Of a stretch of 64,000 bases of DNA, positions 43,981 through 50,823 are shown piece by piece. The DNA is taken from contig JAQBPB010000052.1 in NCBI GenBank assembly GCA_028287745.1, forward strand, positions 1 to 64,000, given 5' to 3'. The first letter of the stretch is position 1. Every line of letters begins with the position of its first letter. A program made the position numbers and the translations under genes. Below the pieces are notes generated by a model. It searched no databases. It saw nothing but the letters and a program-made list of their open reading frames with translations, and was not told the origin of the DNA. Origin of the DNA: Chloroflexota bacterium (GTDB lineage Bacteria; Chloroflexota; Chloroflexia; Chloroheliales; Chloroheliaceae).

Positions 43981-46452
43981 TTATAGTTTCTGCAAGTTTG
44001 CAAAACTTGCCATTAACCGCTTGATACCCTGCCCATCGAACGCGACCGTTACTTCTTCGTCGGTTCCGCTGGGTTTGCTGCTTACTACCATCCCTTTGCC
44101 GAACTTGGCGTGCATTACTTTCTCGCCCGCCTTGTACTTAACGCCGCCAGCCGCCGGGGTGGCGCTACCCTTGCCGCTGTTGCTTGCCGGAGTACCGGGC
44201 CGGGAAGCGCCCAGGCCCAGGCGGTTAGGGCTACGTCCGCTGGAGGTCAGACCGCTGCTTTTGCTGCCGCCCGTTGGCGTGCCCCATTTGGTGGCGCTGG
44301 TACCGAACATCCCGGTCTGGCCGGTGGCGCTGACGCTGGCTGTCTTTTGCTCCTTGCCCTTGATCAGGTTGGGCGGTATTTCCCCCAGGAAGCGCGAAGG
44401 TTTACTGGTAGTAGGGTTGCCAAAGACGGTCCGCCGGAAGGCATAGACCAGGTAGAGCTTGCGCATGGCCCGGGTGATGCCTACATAGAGCAGGCGGCGT
44501 TCTTCTTCCAGCTCGCTTTCGCTTTCTAGTGACCGGCTGTGAGGCAGGATATTTTCTTCCAGCCCGACAATAAAGACTACGGGGAATTCCAGACCTTTGG
44601 CGGCATGGAGCGTAATCAGGGTTACCGCGTCGGCCTGGGGGTCGTACTTATCCACGTCTGCCACCAGCGCGACATCTTCCAGGAAAGCCGCCAGGGCTTC
44701 CGCCAGCGGCAAATGAGCGAATTCGGCCGTAACGTTGCGCAATTCCTTGACGTTCTCCCAGCGTTCGTCGCCCTCCTGGCTGCCGTCGCGGAGCATATCT
44801 TCGTAGCCGGACTTCTTTAGCACGTAATCCAGGAAAGGCGGCAGGCTCATTTCGTTATTGTCTTTGGCCGTGATGAAGCCTTCCAGCATATTTACGAAGT
44901 CGAAAAGGGCGTTCTTAACTTTGGGCGGCAGGCTGATTGGTGGCAGGATGCTATCTTCCGGCGTCAGGTCGCCCGTGCGGCGGCGTTCAAGGGCGTCCGC
45001 TTCGGCGCTCTGGAGCAGTTGCAGCCCGACATAGACCGGCAATTCTATACCGGCGGCCCAGCCCGTCAGGTCGGTTATAGATTTCGGCCCGATGCCCTTA
45101 CCACTGGTGGTGTTGACCATCAACCGGTTGAAACTCATGCCGTCATAGGGGTTGTTAACCAGCCGCAGATAGGCCAGGGTATCTTTAATTTCCTTGCGTT
45201 CATAGAAGCGCGTGCCGCCAATTAACTGGTATGGAATGCCCCGGCGCACGAACATATCTTCAAGGGCGCGGCTCTGGGCGTTGGTGCGGTAGAGCAGGGC
45301 CGCTTCGTTGTATTTCTTTATCTCGTTGCGTGACAGCAAGCGTTCCAGCTCATTAGCGACAAAGTTAGCTTCTTCGACCTCGTTATAGGCTTCAAAGACC
45401 TGGATAGCCTTGCCGACCCCGTTATCGGTCCAGAGTTTTTTCTCCTTGCGCTGGCGGTTGGCCTGAATCAGGCCGGTCGCGGCGTCCAGGATAACCTGGG
45501 TGCTGCGGTAGTTTTGTTCCAGGGCAATAACTTTAGCCTCGGGGTAGTCGCTTTCGAATTCCAGGATATTGCGAATATCGGCCGAGCGCCAGCCGTAAAT
45601 TGACTGGTTCTCGTCGCCCACCACACACAAATTTTTATATTTGGAGGCCAGCAAGCTGATTAACTTGTACTGGACCATATTAGTATCCTGGTACTCGTCT
45701 ACCATAATATAGCGGTAGCGTTCCTGGTAGCGTTCCAGCACGTCCGGGCGTTCCGTGAAAAGTTGGACCGTCATGTTAATCAGGTCATCGAAATCGAGGG
45801 CCCGGTTCATGCGCAAAAGTTCCTGGTAGCGGGGATATACCCGGGCCACCACTTCTTCAAAGTAAGAATGGGAGGCCGACTGCAAGTCAGCCGGGGTGCG
45901 CAGGTTGCTTTTGGCGCTGCTGATAAGGCTTAAAATCGCCCGGGGGCTGTACTGCTTGTCGTTCAGGCCGACCGCCGCCATAGCCGCTTTAACAATCGAC
46001 AACTGGTCGCCATCATCGTAAATCGCGAAATTACGGTCCAGGCCGATATTAGTAGCTTCGGTGCGCAGGATACGGACGCAGACCGAGTGGAAAGTGCCGA
46101 CCGTCAGGTACTTGGCAACTTCGCTGCCCTCGCCGAACTGGGTCTTAATCAGTTTCTCCAGGCGATCGCGCATTTCGCGGGCGGCTTTATTGGTAAAAGT
46201 GACCGCCAGCAGCCGGTGCGGGTCAATACGGGGCCGCGCTTCACTAATCATGTAGGCAATCCGGTGGGTCAGTACCCGGGTTTTGCCGCTGCCGGGTCCG
46301 GCCAGGATTAGTACCGGTCCGGCGATTGTACCGGCGGCTTCACGTTGGGCCGGGTTAAGTCCCTCTAAAATGGATTTCTCGACCGGCCGGTCGTTTTCAT
46401 AATCTGGCTCGTACTCGGGTTCGTATTCGGGTTCGTAATCGTACTCAGACAA
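43981..46452 (-). CDS. pcrA: ATP-dependent DNA helicase PcrA/UvrD
   Basis: Superfamily 1 3'-5' helicase of 823 residues for replication and repair. Q-motif LNPAQREAA, Walker A AGPGSGKT, motif Ia TFTNKAAREM, Walker B DEYQDTN, QNYRST (motif IV), TLHAAKGLEFPVVF (motif V) and VGITRAMRKLYLVYA (motif VI) are all present, and the C-terminal Tudor-like domain (GEKVMHAKFGKGMVV) that contacts RNA polymerase in PcrA is intact. The N-terminus is unusual: about 20 residues of repeating YEPE. TTG start at 46452 with GAGGA seven bases before. First gene of the minus-strand run to 41559. Confidence 0.96.
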   Translation of the reverse strand: MSEYDYEPEYEPEYEPDYENDRPVEKSILEGLNPAQREAAGTIAGPVLILAGPGSGKTRVLTHRIAYMISEARPRIDPHRLLAVTFTNKAAREMRDRLEKLIKTQFGEGSEVAKYLTVGTFHSVCVRILRTEATNIGLDRNFAIYDDGDQLSIVKAAMAAVGLNDKQYSPRAILSLISSAKSNLRTPADLQSASHSYFEEVVARVYPRYQELLRMNRALDFDDLINMTVQLFTERPDVLERYQERYRYIMVDEYQDTNMVQYKLISLLASKYKNLCVVGDENQSIYGWRSADIRNILEFESDYPEAKVIALEQNYRSTQVILDAATGLIQANRQRKEKKLWTDNGVGKAIQVFEAYNEVEEANFVANELERLLSRNEIKKYNEAALLYRTNAQSRALEDMFVRRGIPYQLIGGTRFYERKEIKDTLAYLRLVNNPYDGMSFNRLMVNTTSGKGIGPKSITDLTGWAAGIELPVYVGLQLLQSAEADALERRRTGDLTPEDSILPPISLPPKVKNALFDFVNMLEGFITAKDNNEMSLPPFLDYVLKKSGYEDMLRDGSQEGDERWENVKELRNVTAEFAHLPLAEALAAFLEDVALVADVDKYDPQADAVTLITLHAAKGLEFPVVFIVGLEENILPHSRSLESESELEEERRLLYVGITRAMRKLYLVYAFRRTVFGNPTTSKPSRFLGEIPPNLIKGKEQKTASVSATGQTGMFGTSATKWGTPTGGSKSSGLTSSGRSPNRLGLGASRPGTPASNSGKGSATPAAGGVKYKAGEKVMHAKFGKGMVVSSKPSGTDEEVTVAFDGQGIKRLMASFANLQKL

Positions 46453-46678
46453 TCTAAATTCCTCTAGTTTACGGCAACGTTAGCCGTTTAACGTTCCAGG
46501 GTTTAATTTCCAGGCACCAGGGCGAAAGTTTCAACTTTGAAAGCCTCCTCATTTTAGCATTTATAGACCTCCCCTGCCATAAAATCCCATATTTTCACGA
46601 ATGGCTAATTGTATCCGCCCTCAATGGTGTATAATATCGGGTGACAGTATAGGATAGATTGTTCGAAAGGCGGTATAA

Positions 46679-47011
46679 ATGGCGACACAGGTTTCCGATG
46701 AAGAAATCATAACTACGCTTAAAACTGTAACTGACCCGGAATTAGGGGTTAATATTATAGATTTGGGCCTGGTTTACCGGGTTGATATTGATGATAGCGG
46801 CGATATTCAACTTTTTATGACTTTGACTTCCCCCGGTTGCCCGGCCGGACCCGAAATAAAAAATGATGTAAAAGAAGCTCTTACTTCGCTGGATGGAGTA
46901 TCTAACGTAAATATTCAGTTTGTATTCAATCCGCCCTGGACCCCGGCCATGATGACCAACGAAGCGAAAGACGAGTTAGGCATGGATTATGATGAAGAAG
47001 ATTACGATTAA
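46679..47011 (+). CDS. MIP18 family (DUF59) Fe-S assembly factor, copy 1
   Basis: Protein of 110 residues of the MIP18/PaaD/SufT group, which assist iron-sulfur cluster maturation. Core signatures: VTDPELGVNIIDLGLVY and TLTSPGCPAGP with the reactive Cys, then NPPWTPAMM, ending in an acidic tail DYDEEDYD. AAAGGCGG lies before the ATG, and TATAAT at 46630-46635 is a possible -10. A second family member follows, so the two were probably duplicated in tandem. Confidence 0.93.
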   Translation: MATQVSDEEIITTLKTVTDPELGVNIIDLGLVYRVDIDDSGDIQLFMTLTSPGCPAGPEIKNDVKEALTSLDGVSNVNIQFVFNPPWTPAMMTNEAKDELGMDYDEEDYD

Positions 47012-47117
47012 GGGCTAAACAAATAATGCTATAGGGTAGATTTTTACCTTATTTAGATAATAAAAATTGTAAATTTAGCGGTTATATAACCTGAACTAAC
47101 ATTTGGAGGAGAAGATT

Positions 47118-47444
47118 ATGTCGGCGGTTTCAACTCTACCGTCCGAAGAGGATTTAAGAGAAGCTCTTAAGACGGTCTATGACCCTGAAATTGGAATAAA
47201 CATTGTAGACCTGGGACTGATCTACGATATCCTGGTCGAAGATGACGGTGAGGTAGGCATTTCCATGACCCTGACTTCCCCCGGCTGCCCGCTGTCGCAC
47301 GTGATTGGCGAGCAGGTCCGCGAAGCCCTGGACGGCCTGCCCGGTATCACCAATGTCAAGCTGGACCTGGTCTGGACGCCACCCTGGAGCCCGGCCATGA
47401 TGAGTGAGGATGCCAAGATGGAACTCGGCATGGACCAGTGGTAA
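47118..47444 (+). CDS. MIP18 family (DUF59) Fe-S assembly factor, copy 2
   Basis: Protein of 108 residues, same family as its neighbour: VYDPEIGINIVDLGLIYD, the Cys in TLTSPGCPLSH, and WTPPWSPAMM. The ATG at 47118 has GGAGGAG (47105-47111) at ideal spacing; a TTG at 47103 would overlap that site. It differs from copy 1 after the Cys (LSHVIGEQ against AGPEIKND) and lacks the acidic tail, so the two may have different clients. Confidence 0.93.
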   Translation: MSAVSTLPSEEDLREALKTVYDPEIGINIVDLGLIYDILVEDDGEVGISMTLTSPGCPLSHVIGEQVREALDGLPGITNVKLDLVWTPPWSPAMMSEDAKMELGMDQW

Positions 47445-47482
47445 CGCTTAACCAATAATCACTTCAGGCTTAAAAAATTGAT

Positions 47483-47534
47483 AGTACAAAGAGAGCGGTT
47501 AACTGCATGCGCAGGCAACCGCTCTCTTTGTACT
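47483..47534. terminator. Very long perfect hairpin between convergent genes
   Basis: An 18-bp perfect stem (47483-47500 with 47517-47534, arm core AGTACAAAGAGAGCGGTT) is capped by a 2x2 internal loop, CTGC/GCAG and a 4-base loop. It lies between the MIP18 pair and hsp20. A T-rich stretch (TTTTTT) follows a few bases beyond the stem on the minus side, so it may terminate both genes. Confidence 0.7.
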
Positions 47535-47555
47535 TTACATAACTTTAAAAGTGTG

Positions 47556-48404
47556 CTAATGCGGGTCGGGAGTCTGGGCCCGGTCGTTATACTGGTTTTC
47601 TTCCGGGCCGCCTTCCGGGCTGCCGCCCAGTTTGCCGCTGCCCAGGCCGCTGCTCTGATGGGTCCGGACATCCGACATGCCGGAGGTACTCGAAGGCGTT
47701 GCTTCGTTACCGCGCGCTTGCAGGCCGCCCTCGCGGTAGACCGGGTCCTGGCTGTCCTGGCGGTTGGATTCTAGCCCCTGTTTCTCGCCACCGTAGCCGG
47801 TGGTGCCTTCCTTCAAATCACTCATTCGCTCGCCGGGCTGATTCTGGCCCTGGTTTTGGTTGCTCATCGTAGTTGCACCTCCCGTTTGCACAATTTGCGG
47901 GCTGCCACCTTCATTACCGGAAGTAGCCGCAATTGAGTTGTTGGATTGGACAGTACTGCTCTGGTTTGACGCGCTGCGCACCTGGACCCGGCGGTTGCGC
48001 GACTGGCTCAGTTTTGGCAGCTGGACGGTTAAAATGCCGTGGTCCAGCGTTGCTTCTACTTTGTCGGCGTCCACCGGTTCCGGCAGCCGAACCGTGCGGA
48101 AGAAAGTTCCGGAACGGCGCTCGCGGTAAATATAAGTTTGGCTTTCACGGCTTTGCTCCGCCTTACTTTCTCCGCGTAAAGTAACCATTTCCCGGTCGAC
48201 CTGGATATCTAAATCGTCCGGTTTGACACCCGGCACCGAAGCTTGCAGCTCGTAGCCGGTTTCCGTTTCTCGAATATCCAGGGCGACACTTAACGGACTG
48301 GACTGGGACTGGTTTAGCCAGTTGTTAGGCAACCGGTCGTCCATCCAGCGGTCCATAGCCTGGCGCATATTGTCAAAGTCACGGAATGGGTTCCAGCGTT
48401 CCAT
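47556..48404 (-). CDS. Hsp20/alpha-crystallin small heat-shock protein, long C-terminus
   Basis: ATP-independent holdase chaperone. The alpha-crystallin domain spans about residues 35-140 (DIRETETGYELQASVPGVKP, TLRGESK, FFRTVRLPEPVDADKVEATL, GILTVQLPK). The C-terminal I-x-I/V-like anchor is RRVQVRS. The protein is 282 residues against the usual 140-160, because a low-complexity Ser/Gln/Asn/Gly tail of about 135 residues follows, probably disordered. ATG at 48404 has GGAGG-type spacing. It lies 26 bp after a Q/N/G-rich repeat protein gene, and both tails are of similar composition. Confidence 0.92.
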   Translation of the reverse strand: MERWNPFRDFDNMRQAMDRWMDDRLPNNWLNQSQSSPLSVALDIRETETGYELQASVPGVKPDDLDIQVDREMVTLRGESKAEQSRESQTYIYRERRSGTFFRTVRLPEPVDADKVEATLDHGILTVQLPKLSQSRNRRVQVRSASNQSSTVQSNNSIAATSGNEGGSPQIVQTGGATTMSNQNQGQNQPGERMSDLKEGTTGYGGEKQGLESNRQDSQDPVYREGGLQARGNEATPSSTSGMSDVRTHQSSGLGSGKLGGSPEGGPEENQYNDRAQTPDPH

Positions 48405-48430
48405 AGGATTTACCTCCTTACAGGCTCAGT

Positions 48431-49261
48431 TTACATCCGGAAATCGGATTGTGGTGTAGGCGGCAAATCGGGGTTCTGAAAGCCTTGCTGGCCCTGCTGG
48501 TTAAATTGATCTTGCTGGTTGAACTGGCCCTGGTTGTTCTGACCTGAGAAGCCCTGGCCGCCTTGGTTCTGCTGATTGTTATTATTATTAAAAGCCTTGC
48601 TGGCCGCGAAAGAAACCAGCCCGCCCAGGGCCGCCTGGGCAATCGGGTTACTCAAAAGTCCACCAAGCCCACCCAGCGGGCCGGAGTTCTGGTTGTTATT
48701 GTTACCAGGGTTCTGCTGCTGGTTGCCGCCGAACATACCGCCCAGGGCATCGCCTAATCCCGACTGGCCCTGGTTGGACTGGCCGCCGCCAAATAGACCA
48801 CCCAGCACACCACCCAGGCCGGATTGACCCTGGTTGGACTGGTTTCCGCCACCGAGCAGGCCGCCTAACGCGCCACCCAGGCCGGATTGGCCTTGATTGG
48901 ATTGGCCGCCGCCTAACACTCCATTTAATAAACCCGAATTTCGGGCCAGGTTAAACAGGTTGCCCAGGTCCATCGGGGAAGCCTGGCGCGGGTCGGTAGT
49001 ATTAATTCCGGCCTGGCGCGGGTCAATCCCGTTCTGCTGGGCCGCGTCAACCAGGCTGCTAAACAATCCCATTTGTTGTACTTTAGGCATCTGGTTAAAA
49101 TATTCCTGTTGGACCTGCTGGACTTCTTCTTCCGGGCCGCGGTCTACAAAACCCTTATAGGTTTCAGCCACTTGCTGCGGTTCAAACTGATTAAAATTGC
49201 CATTGTTGAACGCATCGGCAAACTGGCGGTGTTGCGGATTATTAGTATCAAAAAAACCCAT
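48431..49261 (-). CDS. Q/N/G-rich repeat protein, prion-like composition
   Basis: Protein of 276 residues. Residues 1-115 form a likely folded part with Gln-rich helices (EEVQQVQQEYFNQMPKVQQM, GLFSSLVDAAQQNGIDPRQAG). Residues about 117-180 contain three near-identical 20-22-residue repeats of the type GGGQSNQGQSGLGGALGGLL. The C-terminal third is Gln/Asn/Gly-rich with one Ala-rich segment. No signal peptide is seen. The composition resembles prion-like or phase-separating domains. No known family is assigned. Its ATG has AAGGGA; hsp20 follows 26 bp downstream in the same operon. Confidence 0.8.
   Translation of the reverse strand: MGFFDTNNPQHRQFADAFNNGNFNQFEPQQVAETYKGFVDRGPEEEVQQVQQEYFNQMPKVQQMGLFSSLVDAAQQNGIDPRQAGINTTDPRQASPMDLGNLFNLARNSGLLNGVLGGGQSNQGQSGLGGALGGLLGGGNQSNQGQSGLGGVLGGLFGGGQSNQGQSGLGDALGGMFGGNQQQNPGNNNNQNSGPLGGLGGLLSNPIAQAALGGLVSFAASKAFNNNNNQQNQGGQGFSGQNNQGQFNQQDQFNQQGQQGFQNPDLPPTPQSDFRM
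48731..48912 (-). repeat. Three tandem coding repeats in the Q/N/G-rich gene
   Basis: About 60-66-bp in-frame units encode GGGQSNQGQSGLGGALGGLL and two close variants. They show high nucleotide similarity, consistent with recent slippage or duplication. Confidence 0.75.
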
Positions 49262-49370
49262 TTTTATTGTTCCCTTTCTTTCTCCAATGCTGTCAATTCA
49301 GCCGAATTTCGTTTCTCAGGAAAGAATAGTGCAAATTAGAGGCCACAACTTTGTTGACCCTGGCTTTGCC

Positions 49371-49399
49371 TTGTTGGAGCCATGGCTTTATGTTAGAAT
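49371..49399 (+). promoter_or_regulatory. Promoter of the HipA-like gene
   Basis: TTGTTG (49371-49376), 17-bp spacer, and TAGAAT (49394-49399) preceded by TG at 49391-49392 (extended -10). The ATG lies 40 bases downstream. Confidence 0.5.
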
Positions 49400-49439
49400 G
49401 CCCCTGGTCAAGCCCGGTGCTAACTGGAAAGAGTTAAAA

Positions 49440-50222
49440 ATGCTTAAAACGGTAACTGTTACGCGCTACGTTACGCCCTTGCGCGAGGGTGGGTCGCTCC
49501 CGGCGATTGTCGAAGCCGCTGATGATGGGCTGTATGTGCTTAAATTCAGGGGAGCGGGCCAGGGTCCGAAAGCCCTGATTGCGGAACTGGTGGCCGGTGA
49601 AATCGGGCGCACCCTCGGCTTGCGCGTGCCGGAAATCATCTTTATGGAACTGGATGCCGCCCTGGGCCTAAACGAAATGGACCCCGAAATACAGTCTTTA
49701 ATCAAAGCCAGCGCCGGTCTGAACCTGGGCCTGGACTTTCTGCCCGGTTCGCTGGCCTTTGACCCGGCCGCCGCGCCGGAAGTTGACCCCGACCTGGCCT
49801 CCGAGATTGTCTGGTTTGACGCTTTCGTGACCAATGTGGACCGCACGCCCCGCAACACCAATATGCTGGTCTGGCACAAAAACCTCTGGCTGATCGACCA
49901 CGGGGCCGCCCTTTATTTCCAGCACACCTGGAGCGATTACCTTAACCGCAGCCGCACTCCTTTTGGCCCTATCAAGGACCACGTGCTGTTGCCCTATGCC
50001 AGCGCCCTACCCGCCGCCGATGCTCGCCTGCGCGCTTTGCTGACGCCTGCTAAGTTGCAAGCCATCCTGGCCGGGGTACCGGACGAGTGGTTAGCACCCG
50101 AACCGGGTTTTAACGGCCCGGACGAAATGCGGGACGCCTTTTTAACTTTTCTGATCACGCGCCTGGAAGCTTCGGGTATTTTTGTAGAGGAGGCGGTCAA
50201 TGCCCGGGCAAAATTCTTATAA
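49440..50222 (+). CDS. HipA-like kinase family protein
   Basis: Protein of 260 residues with a HipA-like kinase core. A lysine strand GLYVLKFRGAGQGPKAL fits the nucleotide-binding N-lobe. The catalytic-loop equivalent is FVTNVDRTPRNTNML, with Asp and Asn at kinase positions, and LIDHGAALYF is the DFG-like segment. HipA of E. coli phosphorylates glutamyl-tRNA synthetase; this short form is a different branch and its substrate is unknown. The ATG at 49440 is chosen because GGAAAGAG precedes it and an earlier frame from 49197 would overlap the opposite-strand gene. Its end overlaps the DUF3037 gene by 23 bp. Confidence 0.88.
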   Translation: MLKTVTVTRYVTPLREGGSLPAIVEAADDGLYVLKFRGAGQGPKALIAELVAGEIGRTLGLRVPEIIFMELDAALGLNEMDPEIQSLIKASAGLNLGLDFLPGSLAFDPAAAPEVDPDLASEIVWFDAFVTNVDRTPRNTNMLVWHKNLWLIDHGAALYFQHTWSDYLNRSRTPFGPIKDHVLLPYASALPAADARLRALLTPAKLQAILAGVPDEWLAPEPGFNGPDEMRDAFLTFLITRLEASGIFVEEAVNARAKFL

Positions 50223-50583
50223 TTATGGCATTGTGCGGGTAGTACCCCGGGTGGAACGGGACGAGTTTATTAACGTGGGCGTAATTCTGATTTGCCGTAC
50301 CCGCCGCTACCTGGCCGCTAAAATCGAACTGGACGAGGCCCGCTTGCTGGCTCTGTACCCGCAGGCCGACCTGCCGGAGATTAACAAGCACCTGGCAGTC
50401 ATCCCCAGAATTTGCGCGGGGGGGCCGGACAGCGGCCCGATTGGACAACTATCTTTGCAGGAGCGCTTTCACTGGCTGGTCGCGCCCCGCAGCACCATTA
50501 TCCAGGTCTCGCCGGTCCACTCCGGCTTCTGCTCCGAACCGGACGCCACCATGGAACACCTCTTAAATACCCAGGTCAGGTAA
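50200..50583 (+). CDS. DUF3037 domain protein
   Basis: Protein of 127 residues matching the DUF3037 family (YGIVRVVPRVERDEFINVGVIL, then LDEARLLALYP and the PVHSGFCSEP end). The function is unknown. DUF3037 genes are commonly found next to HipA-like kinase genes, and here they overlap by 23 bp with GGAGG just before the ATG at 50200, so the pair is clearly one unit. Confidence 0.92.
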   Translation: MPGQNSYNYGIVRVVPRVERDEFINVGVILICRTRRYLAAKIELDEARLLALYPQADLPEINKHLAVIPRICAGGPDSGPIGQLSLQERFHWLVAPRSTIIQVSPVHSGFCSEPDATMEHLLNTQVR

Positions 50584-50693
50584 TAAAAAGGCCAGCAAGC
50601 TTAATGCAGGTGTTAACAGATAGCCTGAATCTGCATAATTAAAGAAACTTGCAAAGTACTTTGGAAACCAGGCCTTGCCACTATATACGTCCA

Positions 50694-50765
50694 CCAGGAA
50701 AGGCAATTTCCCAGCCATGTTATCCTTAGCGAAGGATGACAATGCAGGAATGATGCCTTTCCTGG
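50694..50765. repeat. Nested inverted repeats between convergent genes
   Basis: A 12-bp perfect pair (CCAGGAAAGGCA at 50694-50705, TGCCTTTCCTGG at 50754-50765) encloses a second hairpin ATCCTT-agcg-AAGGAT (50722-50737). It lies in the 240-bp gap between DUF3037 and tex, which otherwise shows no gene. Confidence 0.7.
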
Positions 50766-50823
50766 TAGTTGGGTAATGGGGCAAATCTTGCCTTACAGAT
50801 TACTAATTAGATGTGAGGCTGAA

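Noticed and set aside
48731-48912. Regular repeats considered as a CRISPR array
   Set aside because: The units are in-frame coding repeats with no unique spacers, and no cas gene is near.
49197-49439. N-terminal extension of the HipA-like protein
   Set aside because: It overlaps the start of the opposite-strand Q/N/G-rich gene and the promoter; the ATG at 49440 has a ribosome site and gives the family N-terminus.
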